Assembly (NCBI RefSeq): GCF_009727155.1
Contig: NZ_WNWM01000002.1
Location: forward strand, 4,278,001 to 4,342,000
Length of the DNA: 64,000 bases
Reading direction: 5' to 3'
DNA from: Pseudoduganella dura
Lineage (GTDB): Bacteria > Pseudomonadota > Gammaproteobacteria > Burkholderiales > Burkholderiaceae_D
Notes under the pieces: generated by a model
Told to the model about the DNA's origin: nothing
What the model saw: the letters and a program-made list of their open reading frames with translations, nothing else
The model's database searches: none
Shown here: piece by piece, positions 28,495 to 37,466 of the stretch
Position numbering within the stretch: the stretch's first letter is position 1
Layout of the letters: the number at the start of each line of letters is the position of its first letter
Made by a program: the position numbers and the translations under genes

Positions 28495-29663
28495 GCGCAA
28501 ACGACACCAATCCTCCATCCGCACCTGCACCCGCATCCGCACCCGCACCTGCGGCGCCCCCCGCGGCAGCTGCGCCGGCTGCCGCAGCGCCCGGCCAGCC
28601 CGACCGGCCGCACCAGTGGTTCGCCATCGCCGGCTTCGCGCTGATCGCGCTGGTCGGCGTGCTGGTCGTGCTGTACGCATGGCGGCTGCCGCCGTTCACC
28701 AGCCCGGTCGTGTCGACCGAGAACGCGCTGGTGCGCGGGCAGGTGACGGTGATCGGCACCCAGCTTTCCGGCTATGTCACGCAGGTGCACGTGCAGGACT
28801 TCCAGCTGGTGAAGCAGGGCGAGCTGCTGGTGGAAATCGACCGCCGCATCTACGAACAGCGCTACGAGCAGGCCGAGGCCCAGCTGGCGGCGCAACAGGC
28901 CGCGCTGGAAAACTGGGGCCAGTCGCGCCGCAGCGCCGCCGCCACCATCGCGCTGCAGGAAGCGGCGCTGGCCAACGCGCGGGCCCAGGCCACCCGTGCC
29001 AGCGCCGATCTCGGGCGCGTCGAGGAACTGGTGCAGGATGGCTCGCTGTCGCAGCGCGAGCGCGATGCGCAGCGGGCCGCCCATGCGCAGGCCCGGGCCG
29101 CCGTGGCGCAGGCCCAGGCCAATGTCGAGATCTCGCGGCAGCAGTCGCAATCCGTGACGGTCAACCGCGCCGCGCTGGAAGCGGCGGTGGCCAACGCCGC
29201 GGCGGCGCTGAAGGCGGCGAAAGTAGACCTGGACAACACGCGCATCGTCGCGCCATCGGATGGCCAGCTGGGCCAGGTGGGCGTGCGGCGCGGCGCGTTC
29301 GTCAATTCCGGCGCCCAGCTGATGGGGCTGGTGCCCCGGCAGATGTGGGTCATCGCCAATTTGAAGGAAACCCAGATGAGCGGGGTGGGCGTGGGGCAGA
29401 GCGCCACGTTCAAGGTCGATGCGCTCGATGGCGCCGTGCTGACCGGGCAGGTCGAGCGCATCTCGCCGGCCACCGGCTCCGAGTTTTCCGTGCTGCCGGC
29501 CGATAACGCCACCGGCAACTACGTGAAGATCGCCCAGCGCATCCCGGTGCGGATCAGCATCGATGCCGGCCAGCGGCTTGCCGACCGGCTGCGGCCCGGC
29601 ATGTCGGTTGTCGTCAGCATCGACACGTCGTCCGAGCGCATCGACGCGGAGGCGCGGCGATGA
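28491..29663 (+). CDS. HlyD/EmrA family periplasmic adaptor
   Basis: The 390-residue membrane-fusion protein links the MFS pump to the outer-membrane channel. After an Ala/Pro-rich N-terminus (1-38) comes one transmembrane helix (about 42-65, FAIAGFALIALVGVLVVLYAW). A biotinyl-lipoyl-like beta domain (GTQLSGYVTQVHVQDFQLVK), a long Ala-rich coiled-coil hairpin (about 118-235) and a beta-barrel region (DNTRIVAPSDGQLGQVGVR) follow, as in EmrA. Start and stop both overlap neighbours by ATGA, which argues for coupled translation of the three genes. Confidence 0.93.
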   Translation: MSANDTNPPSAPAPASAPAPAAPPAAAAPAAAAPGQPDRPHQWFAIAGFALIALVGVLVVLYAWRLPPFTSPVVSTENALVRGQVTVIGTQLSGYVTQVHVQDFQLVKQGELLVEIDRRIYEQRYEQAEAQLAAQQAALENWGQSRRSAAATIALQEAALANARAQATRASADLGRVEELVQDGSLSQRERDAQRAAHAQARAAVAQAQANVEISRQQSQSVTVNRAALEAAVANAAAALKAAKVDLDNTRIVAPSDGQLGQVGVRRGAFVNSGAQLMGLVPRQMWVIANLKETQMSGVGVGQSATFKVDALDGAVLTGQVERISPATGSEFSVLPADNATGNYVKIAQRIPVRISIDAGQRLADRLRPGMSVVVSIDTSSERIDAEARR

Positions 29664-31066
29664 GGCGTGGTTCGCTTGCGCTGGTTGCGATGCCGCTCGC
29701 GGCGGTGTTGCTGGCCGGCTGTGCCGCCAGGGTGGCCGATCCGCCGGCGTCGATGCTGCAGGTACCGTCGCAATGGCGCGCGCCGTTGCCGGCGGGCGCT
29801 TCCGCGCTGCCAGTCGATGCGCAATGGTGGCAGGGCTTCGACGACCCGGCGCTGACCGCGCTGGTCACCGAAGCGCTGGCGAACAACGGCGACCTGCGCG
29901 TGGCACGCGAGCGGATCGAGGATTACCGCGCCCGCGTGCGCGCCGCCGCCGCTTCGCAGCAGCCCACGCTGTCGTTCGACACGTCGCCCACGCGCACGCG
30001 CACGCTGTCCGCCGCGACCGGCAAGCCGTACGTGGCGAACGTGTTCCAGGCGGAATTCCAGGCCGCGTACGAGATCGACGTATGGGGCCGCCTGGCCAAC
30101 GCCACCGAGGCCGCCGCCGCCACGCTGCGCGGCGAGCAGGCCAGCCTAGATGCGGTGGCGCTGTCGGTCGCGGCGAACGTGGCCAGCGGCTACCTGAACC
30201 TGCGCGGCCTCGATGCGCAGCTGGAACTGGCGCAGGCCACGCTGCAGGTGCGCGAGCGTTCGCGCGACCTGGCGCGGCGCCAGTTCGAAGTGGGCTACAG
30301 CTCGCGCCTCGAATGGCTGCAGGCACAGGCCGAATACGATACGGCGGCCGAGCAGGTGCCGCAGCTGCGGCGGCAGATCTTCGAGCAGGAAAACGCGCTG
30401 GCGCTGCTGGCGGGCGGCCCGCCCGGCGCAATCGCACGCGGCAAGCCGCTGGCGGACCTGGCGCCGCCGCCGGTGCCTGCCGGCCTGCCGTCGGACCTGC
30501 TGCGCCGCCGCCCGGACATCGTGCGCGCCGAGCAGGCCATCGCCGCCGCCAGTGCGCAGCTGGCGGCCACGCGCGACCAGTTGTTGCCCACCTTCCGGCT
30601 CACGGCGGGTGGCGGCATCCAGTCCGCCGAGCTTTCCGACCTGCTGCATGCGCCCACCCGGCTGTGGCGGTTGTCCGGTGCGCTCGTGGCACCGCTGTTC
30701 GACGGCGGCCGCGTGCAGGCCGCCACCGATTCCGCGGCGGCGCAGCGCAACGGGGCATTGATCGCCTACGAGAACACGGTGCGGCAAGCCTTCGCGGAAA
30801 CGGAAAACGGCCTCGATGCGATCACGCGGCTGCGCGAGCAGGTGGTGCAGAACGATGCCCGCCGCGCCACCGCTGCCGAAACGCTGCGCATCGCGCACAA
30901 CCGCTACGCCAACGGCTACGCGGCCTACCTGGAAGAACTCGACGCGCAGCGCAGCCTGTATGCGGCCGACGTGGCGCGGCTGCAGTTGCGCGCGCGCCTG
31001 CTGGCCGCTTCGGTGGACTTGTACCGGGCGATGGGGGGCGGGTGGACGGCGCCGGCCGGCCGTTGA
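29660..31066 (+). CDS. NodT-family outer-membrane efflux channel lipoprotein
   Basis: TolC-like outer-membrane factor of the RND/MFS pump type, 468 residues. A lipoprotein signal (LAAVLLAGC, lipobox LAGC near residue 21) precedes two outer-membrane efflux (OEP) repeats with the expected alternating helices, including QPTLSFDTSPTRTR and the later LLRRRPDIVRAEQAIAAAS. It completes the exporter operon begun at 26818. The export substrate cannot be told; fusaric-acid or antibiotic export is typical of this arrangement. Confidence 0.94.
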   Translation: MRRGSLALVAMPLAAVLLAGCAARVADPPASMLQVPSQWRAPLPAGASALPVDAQWWQGFDDPALTALVTEALANNGDLRVARERIEDYRARVRAAAASQQPTLSFDTSPTRTRTLSAATGKPYVANVFQAEFQAAYEIDVWGRLANATEAAAATLRGEQASLDAVALSVAANVASGYLNLRGLDAQLELAQATLQVRERSRDLARRQFEVGYSSRLEWLQAQAEYDTAAEQVPQLRRQIFEQENALALLAGGPPGAIARGKPLADLAPPPVPAGLPSDLLRRRPDIVRAEQAIAAASAQLAATRDQLLPTFRLTAGGGIQSAELSDLLHAPTRLWRLSGALVAPLFDGGRVQAATDSAAAQRNGALIAYENTVRQAFAETENGLDAITRLREQVVQNDARRATAAETLRIAHNRYANGYAAYLEELDAQRSLYAADVARLQLRARLLAASVDLYRAMGGGWTAPAGR

Positions 31067-31076
31067 GCACATCGGG

Positions 31077-31082
31077 TAATAT
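31077..31082 (+). promoter_or_regulatory. Possible -10 box before a leaderless acetyltransferase start
   Basis: TAATAT is followed by six bases and the ATG at 31089. No Shine-Dalgarno intervenes. No -35 element of quality is visible, so this is a weak candidate. Confidence 0.3.
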
Positions 31083-31088
31083 TGCCGG

Positions 31089-31655
31089 ATGACCTATCAT
31101 TTCACGCTCACGACCCCGCGCCTGACGTTGCGCCCGCCGCGCCCCGGCGATGAGGACGACCTGATGGCGATCCACGACGATCCCGAAGTGATGCGCTACT
31201 TCAGCGAGCCGGCGTGGACCGATCCCGAACGGCCCGCCCGGCAGATCGCCGAGGATGCGGCTGCCTTCGCGGCGCGCGAGTACTTCCGCTTCGCCATCGT
31301 GCTCAATGAAACCGGCCGGCAGATCGGCAATTGCGGGCTGTTCCGCCTGCACTGGCAGAACCGGCGCGGCGAAGTGGGGTACGCGCTCAACCGCGCGCAC
31401 TGGGGCAAGGGCTACATGAACGAGGCGCTGCGGGCGCTGCTGGAATTCGCGTTCGTGGAACTGGACATGCACCGGCTCGAGGCCGATATCGATCCGCGCA
31501 ACGCCGCTTCCACGGGCGCGCTGGAACGCCTGGGCTTCCAGCGCGAAGGCCTGCTGCGCGAACGGTGGATCGTCGGCGGCGAGATTTTCGACTCGGTGCT
31601 GTACGGGTTGCTGCGGCGGGAGTGGGAAAGCGGTCAGGCGGCTGCGGCCACCTGA
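31089..31655 (+). CDS. GNAT family N-acetyltransferase (RimJ/RimL-like)
   Basis: The 188-residue cytosolic protein belongs to the RimJ/RimL group of GNAT enzymes that transfer acetyl from acetyl-CoA to an amine. The start TPRLTLRPPRPGDEDDL, the central GEVGYALNRAHWGKGYMNEA (acetyl-CoA binding loop) and HRLEADIDPRNAASTGALERLGF are characteristic. It lies 22 bases after the efflux operon on the same strand. The substrate may be ribosomal protein, an antibiotic or a small amine; sequence does not tell. Confidence 0.93.
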   Translation: MTYHFTLTTPRLTLRPPRPGDEDDLMAIHDDPEVMRYFSEPAWTDPERPARQIAEDAAAFAAREYFRFAIVLNETGRQIGNCGLFRLHWQNRRGEVGYALNRAHWGKGYMNEALRALLEFAFVELDMHRLEADIDPRNAASTGALERLGFQREGLLRERWIVGGEIFDSVLYGLLRREWESGQAAAAT

Positions 31656-31673
31656 CCCGCCCGGCCGCCGCCT

Positions 31674-31925
31674 TCAGGGCCGGCGGATATCGTCCGAGGT
31701 GTACTCCAGTTCATACTCGTCGAACAGCGTCACGAGGCACGCCAGGTAGCCGTACGGGGTGGCCATCGTTTCGTCGCAATGCACGCGGATTTTCTGCTTC
31801 ATGATTTCCGTCAGTACCGCCACGGCGAGCTGCGCCTGGGACTGGGCATAAGCCTGGGTGGGTTGGCCGAAGGCGATGACCAGCGTGGCGGCGGTCAGGG
31901 CGGCGATGCGTTGGATGGTTTTCAT
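31674..31925 (-). CDS. Small secreted protein, unknown
   Basis: An 83-residue protein with a signal peptide (MKTIQRIAALTAATLVIAFG, cleavage near AYA at 27). The mature part is about 55 residues with two cysteines (VHCDETM, LACLVTLF) that could form a disulfide, and an acidic end (DEYELEYTSDDIRRP). AGGAGA lies seven bases before the ATG, which makes this start better than a longer upstream frame. No family is recognised. It is divergent from the response-regulator gene. Confidence 0.6.
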   Translation of the reverse strand: MKTIQRIAALTAATLVIAFGQPTQAYAQSQAQLAVAVLTEIMKQKIRVHCDETMATPYGYLACLVTLFDEYELEYTSDDIRRP

Positions 31926-32158
31926 GGTATTTCTCCTGGTTGGTCCGCCTGGGGCGCCGGCGGGAGCGCTTGATCGACCTGGCAAATGCCGCATCGATGG
32001 AGCCATTCTGGACCCCGCCAGGGGCTTCGGATACCCGTTGAAAGCAGGTTCGCAGCCGCCGCGAAGCAGCCATGCGCCCGGAGCCCTCACTTCGTGGGGT
32101 GTCCGGTGCCGCCGGATTGCTCTACGATGGGCCATCGATCCACATCACGGGCGCACAC

Positions 32159-32830
32159 ATGGAAACCCCACACTTCAGGAAGACCCTGCTGGTCGAGGAC
32201 CAGGGGTTGACCCGGCAGGCGATGAAGACGCTGCTGATCCAGTGCGACCCGCTGCTGGAAGTGGACGAGGCGGGCGACTTCGCCGGTTGCACCGCGGCGC
32301 TGGCGGCCCGGCAGTACGACCTGCTCTTCCTCGACTACCAGCTCGGCACTGGCGGGTGCGGGCTGGACGTGCTGCACTGGATTGCGGAGCGCGACATGCC
32401 GATTCATGTGGTGATGCTGTCCGGCCAGGACGATCGGGAAACGGTCATGGAGTGCATCAAGGCCGGCGCCAGCGGCTTCATCTCGAAGCGCAGCGACGAA
32501 GGGGATGCGGTATTCCGCTCGGCCCTCGACACCATCCTGCGCGGCCAGATCTACCTGCCGCACACGGCGATGGGCAAGGGGGGATTCAGTCCGCAGGCCA
32601 GGCTGCCGATGGCAACGCTGGAAGGCCTGGCGCTGTCGCCGCGCCTGGCCGAGGCGCTGGGCTATCTCTGCCAGGGCCTGTCGAACAAGGGCATCGCCCG
32701 CAAGATGGGCCTGACGGAAAACACGGTCAAGGAATACAGCGGCGACTTGCTGGAAAAGTTCGGCGTGCGGCGCCGGACCGAGCTGATCGTCGAGATGGCA
32801 AGGCGCGGTATCGTCATTCCACGCAGTTGA
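32159..32830 (+). CDS. LuxR/NarL-type two-component response regulator
   Basis: The 223-residue protein has a receiver domain (1-125) with phospho-acceptor Asp59 (LLFLDYQL), the conserved Lys110 (FISKRSD) and acidic pair ED14. A LuxR-type helix-turn-helix follows at about 160-220 (LSNKGIARKMGLTENTVKEY). Such proteins bind DNA after phosphorylation. Its last 17 bases overlap the end of the hybrid histidine kinase gene on the opposite strand, and the two are likely partners. METPHF was taken as the start; no Shine-Dalgarno is visible and an earlier in-frame ATG at 32072 exists, so the N-terminus is moderately certain. Confidence 0.88.
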   Translation: METPHFRKTLLVEDQGLTRQAMKTLLIQCDPLLEVDEAGDFAGCTAALAARQYDLLFLDYQLGTGGCGLDVLHWIAERDMPIHVVMLSGQDDRETVMECIKAGASGFISKRSDEGDAVFRSALDTILRGQIYLPHTAMGKGGFSPQARLPMATLEGLALSPRLAEALGYLCQGLSNKGIARKMGLTENTVKEYSGDLLEKFGVRRRTELIVEMARRGIVIPRS

Positions 32831-34850
32831 CGTGCCGGCGCTCCCCTGCCAGCCGCGCAATGGCGGCGCGCAGCTGTTCGGGTTGAAGTGGCTTCGGCAA
32901 TACTTCGGCCGCAACCCCGGCCAGCGCCGCCCTGGCGGTTTCCGGTTCGCCGCTGACCGCCAGCACGGGTGTCCGGCGGGCGCCGCTGCGGCAATGGGGC
33001 AGCAACATGTCCAGCACTTCCACCGCCGTGACACCGTTTGCGAACTGGTAATCGGTCACGATCAGATCGGGCATGCGTTCGAGGTCCGCCGCCAGGTCCG
33101 CCACCTGCGCCATGCCCGCAGCCGCGTCGACCAGCACGCCCCACTGGTTCAGCAGCGCTTCCATGGCCATCCTGACCAGCGGATCGTCTTCGATCACGAT
33201 CACATACAAACCATGCAAGTCCGCAGCCGGCGGCGACTCGCCGGCTGCGGGGAAGGGGTCCTTGCGGCCATCCACGCAACCCGAGGGCACGTCGAGCGAA
33301 AACCGCGTGCCGCGTCCCATCCCGGACTTGAATTCGAGCCGGTGCTCGGGCAGCAGCGCGATCATCGCATTCACGATCGACAGCCCCAGCCCCAGGCCCT
33401 TGTCGCGGTCGCGCTCGGGATTGTTCAGCTGGACAAACGGCTCGAACACGCGCTGCCATTGCTGCGCCGGGATGCCGATGCCGTTGTCGACCACGTCGAG
33501 CCGTACGCGCATCGGCAGCTTGACGGCGCCGATCAGCACGATGGCGCCGCGCGGGCTGCCGTGGCGCGCGTACTTGATGCCGTTGCTGGCCAGGTTGCGC
33601 ACGATGCGGCTCAGCATCTGCCGGTCGCTGTAGACGAAAATGCCGCCGGCACATGGCAGCCGCAGCCGCAGCGTAACGCCCCGGCTCTGCGCGAAGGACG
33701 CCAGGTCGGCGGCGATTTCGCGGATCAGCTCGCACACATCGAAGTGGCGGGGCTCGGGCGCCACAAAGCCCGACTCCAGCCGCGACAGGTCGAGCACCGC
33801 GTTGAAGGTGGTCGCCATGGCCCGCACCGAGCGGGTCGACAGCCGCGCCAGCCGGCGCGCTTCGTCCGTCTCGCCGTTCTCCAGCGCGCGCTGCATCGCC
33901 TCCAGCGCCAGCCCGAGGCCGAAGATCGGCTGGCGCAGGTCGTGCGACGCCGAAGCGAGGAAGCGGGCATTTTCCTGGCTTGCCCGCAACGCCTGCGTGC
34001 GCTGCTCGTCTTTGAGCCTGATCAGCGCCTGCGCCTTGATATGGTTTTCCTCCTTTTCCTGGGCCAGTTGCGCGTTCTTGCGGTGCGACTCCTCGTTGGC
34101 CTGTTCCAGCTCGCATTTCTGCAGGAAGTGACGTCGCGCATGGCGCTCGAACTTGATGCAGATGCCTACGCCGATCACGGCAAGGTGTACCAGGAACATC
34201 ATCGCGTAGCCGAACTCGCTGGATGGCAGCAAGCCATGACGGGGGCCCGGCAGCAATATCGCATGGGTGCCGAGGATGGCCGCGAAGATCGCGATGGTGG
34301 TGTAGAGCACGGGCCTGGCCCGCATGTGGAGGAAACCGTACAGATAGATCATCACCACGTACAGCGACATGAAGTAGTCCTGGAACGCGATGGCGGCCGG
34401 CACGATCACGACCATCGCCAGTTCACAGGCAGCGGTCATGCAGATGGCCGCCACCATCAGCGCATGGGCCTGGCGGTCGTCGCAGAAGGAGGGCTGCAAG
34501 GATCGCACGAGCGTATAGCCGGTCACTGCCAGGATCACGGCACGGCACAGCAATACCTGCAGCAGGGGGAAAGCGGGATCGCCCACGTAGTGCGCATAGT
34601 CCCATACGACAAAGGCCGACAGCAGCAGGAACGCCAGTACGCTGGCGGCGCGGCGGTACGGGGCATACCGGTGGCCATAGTCGAGCAGGAAACGCTCTTC
34701 CAGCGCGGCTGGATGGAACGGCGCGGGCGGCGTGAACGTTTCGCGGATATTGCGCAGTGCACCAGCGCAGCGCAGGCGCAGGCGCCGTGTCCGTACGCCG
34801 GCACGACGGTGTACCGCGGGCATTGGTTGCTTCGACGAAAACAGCTTCAC
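32814..34850 (-). CDS. Hybrid sensor histidine kinase with N-terminal membrane domain and C-terminal receiver
   Basis: The 678-residue protein has about six hydrophobic helices at 68-232, a coiled coil (240-295), a HisKA domain with His303 (ASHDLRQPIF), an HATPase domain (NLASNGIKYA, DVVDNGIGI, GLGLGLSI) and a receiver domain (about 550-670) with Asp600 (VTDYQF) and Lys at LPKPL. The HDLRQP H-box and the build resemble kinases that act with LuxR-type regulators in Burkholderiales. GTG at 34848-34850 was chosen as the start because GGAGGA lies four bases before it. The stop overlaps the response regulator gene by 17 bases. The signal is unknown. Confidence 0.9.
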   Translation of the reverse strand: MKLFSSKQPMPAVHRRAGVRTRRLRLRCAGALRNIRETFTPPAPFHPAALEERFLLDYGHRYAPYRRAASVLAFLLLSAFVVWDYAHYVGDPAFPLLQVLLCRAVILAVTGYTLVRSLQPSFCDDRQAHALMVAAICMTAACELAMVVIVPAAIAFQDYFMSLYVVMIYLYGFLHMRARPVLYTTIAIFAAILGTHAILLPGPRHGLLPSSEFGYAMMFLVHLAVIGVGICIKFERHARRHFLQKCELEQANEESHRKNAQLAQEKEENHIKAQALIRLKDEQRTQALRASQENARFLASASHDLRQPIFGLGLALEAMQRALENGETDEARRLARLSTRSVRAMATTFNAVLDLSRLESGFVAPEPRHFDVCELIREIAADLASFAQSRGVTLRLRLPCAGGIFVYSDRQMLSRIVRNLASNGIKYARHGSPRGAIVLIGAVKLPMRVRLDVVDNGIGIPAQQWQRVFEPFVQLNNPERDRDKGLGLGLSIVNAMIALLPEHRLEFKSGMGRGTRFSLDVPSGCVDGRKDPFPAAGESPPAADLHGLYVIVIEDDPLVRMAMEALLNQWGVLVDAAAGMAQVADLAADLERMPDLIVTDYQFANGVTAVEVLDMLLPHCRSGARRTPVLAVSGEPETARAALAGVAAEVLPKPLQPEQLRAAIARLAGERRHVNCVE

Positions 34851-34962
34851 GATTCCTCCGCGCGCTGGTGCATCGCCAGCTACGATAGCACGCTGCAAGG
34901 CGCCGGCGGTGGCGCCGGCGCCACATCGCGCAATGCGAAGGCGCCCCAGCCGGAGAACGGTA

Positions 34963-36540
34963 TCAGCGGCGCCGCAGTGGCTGTCCCTGTACGGCGTCTA
35001 GCTGAAACGTATCGACCACGCCCGCCAGCTGATCGGCCTGCTCGCGCAATGCCTGCGCCGCGGCGGAGGCCTGTTCGACCAGCGCGGCGTTCTGCACCGT
35101 CATGTCGTCCAGCTGGCCGATGGCCTTGCCGACCGATTCGATATCGGCGCTTTGCGTGTTCGTCACGGTCGAGATGTCCTGCATGATCGCGGACACGCGG
35201 GCAATGCCGTCGACCACGTTCTTCATCGTGGTGCCCGCCGCGTCGACCAGCGCGGTGCCGGTATCGACCTTGGCGACGGAATCCTCGATCAGCACCTTCA
35301 CTTCCTTCGCGGCGGCCGCCGAGCGGTGCGCCAGGTTGCGCACTTCGCTGGCCACGACGGCGAAGCCGCGCCCCTGTTCGCCGGCGCGGGCGGCTTCCAC
35401 CGCCGCGTTCAGCGCCAGGATGTTGGTCTGGAACGCAATGCCGTCGATGACGGCGATGATGTCGACGATCTTCCGCGACGATTCGCTGATCAGGTTCATC
35501 GTGTCCACGATGCTGTCCACCGCCACGCCACCCTGCCGCGAGACGTCCGACGCCTGGTGCGACAGCGCGCTGGCTTCTTTTGCGTAGCCGGCGTTGACGC
35601 GCACCGAGTCGACCAGCTTGTGCATCGACGTGGTCACGCGCGCCAGCGCTTGCGCCTGTGCCTCGGTGCGCTCCGACAGGTCGGCATTGCCGGATGCGAT
35701 GTCGGCGGAAGCGGAGGTGATCGCCATCGTGCCGCCGCGTACGTCCGTCACGATGCCGGCCAGGCTGTCGCGCATCGTGCCCATCGCATGCAGCAGGCTT
35801 TTCTCATGCGCGCGGCCGGTATCCACCCGGCGGTGCAGTTCGCCCCGTGCGATGGCGCGCGCCACGCTGGTTGCATAGCCCGGTTCGCCGCCCAGCTGGC
35901 GCAGCAGGCCGCGCACGATGGCCGCGCCGATCGTCACGCACAGCAGGGCACTGGCGATGGCCAGCGCGCCGATCCACCAGCGCGCATTCGCCGCCTGCTC
36001 GCCGGCCGCCGCGGTGGCCAGCTCGTTGCGCTGCTCCAGGTCCTGCAGCAGCACCTCGATATCGGCCACGATCCGGCGGCGCAGCGGGCTGCATTCCTCG
36101 ACCAGGAAGGTGCCGTACTGTTCCATCTCGCCCGCCTCGCGGTACTTGCGCGGGCGCTCCAGCTCCACCGCCATCTGCCGCATCCCGTCGCGTACCTTGG
36201 CGAACTGCGCCTGGTCGCGCAGCAGCGGTTCCAGCTTGTCCAGGTCGGCCAGGTACAGGGCTTTCTGCCGGTCCACGATGTCCAGTTCGCGCAGCGCGGC
36301 CGTGCCGTCGCCGAAGATGAATGCGTTGCGTGCGGCGATGCCGGTCTGCGCCAGGGCCTCGCGCGCATCCAGCAACGGATCGAGCTGGGTGCGGCGCAGG
36401 GTATTGGCATTGTCCAGCGCGGCGTCGATCTGGTTCACGCGCGAGATCGAAAAGAAGGCGAGGGTGACGGTAAAGAGCAGGACCAGGACGAAGGCCGAGT
36501 AGAGCTTGGTGGCAATGCTGGCGTGACGGTAGGCGTTCAT
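34963..36540 (-). CDS. Methyl-accepting chemotaxis protein
   Basis: The 525-residue chemoreceptor has a first transmembrane helix (about 12-32), a periplasmic four-helix-bundle-type sensor (33-188), a second helix (about 190-212), a HAMP domain and a cytosolic signalling domain. The hairpin tip (ALNAAVEAARAGEQGRGFAVVASEVRNLAHRSA spread over residues near 375-405) is conserved. It would bind CheA/CheW. No ribosome site is seen before the ATG (36538-36540). The gene shares a 169-base upstream region of repeated TTTGACG-type motifs with the divergent HTH-GAF gene. The ligand is unknown. Confidence 0.95.
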   Translation of the reverse strand: MNAYRHASIATKLYSAFVLVLLFTVTLAFFSISRVNQIDAALDNANTLRRTQLDPLLDAREALAQTGIAARNAFIFGDGTAALRELDIVDRQKALYLADLDKLEPLLRDQAQFAKVRDGMRQMAVELERPRKYREAGEMEQYGTFLVEECSPLRRRIVADIEVLLQDLEQRNELATAAAGEQAANARWWIGALAIASALLCVTIGAAIVRGLLRQLGGEPGYATSVARAIARGELHRRVDTGRAHEKSLLHAMGTMRDSLAGIVTDVRGGTMAITSASADIASGNADLSERTEAQAQALARVTTSMHKLVDSVRVNAGYAKEASALSHQASDVSRQGGVAVDSIVDTMNLISESSRKIVDIIAVIDGIAFQTNILALNAAVEAARAGEQGRGFAVVASEVRNLAHRSAAAAKEVKVLIEDSVAKVDTGTALVDAAGTTMKNVVDGIARVSAIMQDISTVTNTQSADIESVGKAIGQLDDMTVQNAALVEQASAAAQALREQADQLAGVVDTFQLDAVQGQPLRRR

Positions 36541-36564
36541 GGGGAGACCGGGTGGATGCTGGTT

Positions 36565-36668
36565 ATTTGACGGATTTGAGCAGCATGATGCCGTAAAAGT
36601 TTCCGTAACTCAACTTAAATTGTCATATTTGATGAATTGTTGCGGAAATGCCGTCAAATTCGTCAAAT
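36565..36668. promoter_or_regulatory. Nested inverted repeats in the divergent MCP / HTH-GAF promoter region
   Basis: ATTTGACGGATTTGA (36565-36579) and TCAAATTCGTCAAAT (36654-36668) are inverted copies with one mismatch in 15. Inside them TTTCCGTAAC (36600-36609) and GTTGCGGAAA (36639-36648) are inverted at nine of ten positions. The right outer arm overlaps the candidate -35 box of the HTH-GAF gene. Confidence 0.7.
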
Positions 36669-36688
36669 AGCGTTGCCCAGCGTATACT
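36660..36688 (+). promoter_or_regulatory. Candidate promoter of the HTH-GAF gene
   Basis: TCGTCA (36660-36665), a 17-base spacer and TATACT (36683-36688). The -35 lies inside the right arm of the inverted repeat, so a protein bound there would affect initiation. AAAGG six bases before the ATG serves as ribosome site. Confidence 0.45.
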
Positions 36689-36709
36689 CTCGGCAATGAA
36701 AGGTTTTGT

Positions 36710-37453
36710 ATGAATACTTTGGAAGACCCTATCCTGACCACCACGGCCGCCGCGCGCCTGCTCGGCGTGGCGACCAGCACCGTCCAGATGTGGATGGAAA
36801 GCGGCGCCATCGCTTCGTGGAAAACGCCGGGAGGGCATCGCCGCACCCGCATTTCCGCGATCCGGGAACTGATGGAAAGCGCCCCCGGCCAGCCATCGGC
36901 CACGGTGGGGCAGGCGGTCGAGGCGGCGCTGTCGCCGGTATCGCCTGCCGAGTTCAAGCCCCATCCCGCCCCCGGATATCCGGCGGGGAGGGATGAAGCC
37001 GCGCGCCTGGTGGCGCTGGCTTCGTCCGGCCTGATCGACACGCCGCCCGAAGCCCGGTTCGACCGCATCGCGCGCCTTGCCGCGCAGGTGACCGGGTCGC
37101 CGATCGCGCTGGTGTCGCTGCTGACCTCCACCCGCCAGTGGTTCAAGGCCCGCGTGGGCCTGGGCGCGCAGGAAACGCCGCGCGAGTGGGCGTTCTGCTC
37201 GCACGCGATCCTCGCGGAAGCAGCGTTCGTGGTGGAGGATGCGACTACCGACCCGCGCTTTCGCGACAACCCGCTGGTGCAGGGCGAACCGCGGATCCGT
37301 TTCTATGCCGGAGTGCCGGTGCGCGATCGCGCGGGACAGCCGCTCGGCACGCTGTGCGTGATCGACCGCGAACCGCGCAAGCTGCGTGCGGCCGAACTGC
37401 AGGCGCTGGTCGACCTGGCGGACATCGCTTCGGAAGAAGCGGGGAAGCGGTAA
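36710..37453 (+). CDS. Excisionase/MerR-like HTH fused to a GAF domain
   Basis: The 247-residue protein has an N-terminal winged helix-turn-helix of the excisionase/MerR type (residues 8-50, LTTTAAARLLGVATSTVQMW then GGHRRTRI). A Pro/Ala-rich linker runs to about 88. A GAF domain fills 92-245, with FDRIARLAAQVTGSPIALVS, REWAFCSHAIL, FYAGVPV and GTLCVID, as in stress-sensing GAF proteins. It could be a DNA-binding sensor whose GAF domain reads a small ligand or redox state. It faces the chemoreceptor divergently across palindromic DNA, so self-regulation or control of the receptor is plausible. Confidence 0.8.
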   Translation: MNTLEDPILTTTAAARLLGVATSTVQMWMESGAIASWKTPGGHRRTRISAIRELMESAPGQPSATVGQAVEAALSPVSPAEFKPHPAPGYPAGRDEAARLVALASSGLIDTPPEARFDRIARLAAQVTGSPIALVSLLTSTRQWFKARVGLGAQETPREWAFCSHAILAEAAFVVEDATTDPRFRDNPLVQGEPRIRFYAGVPVRDRAGQPLGTLCVIDREPRKLRAAELQALVDLADIASEEAGKR

Positions 37454-37466
37454 GTCGCGGAGGGAG

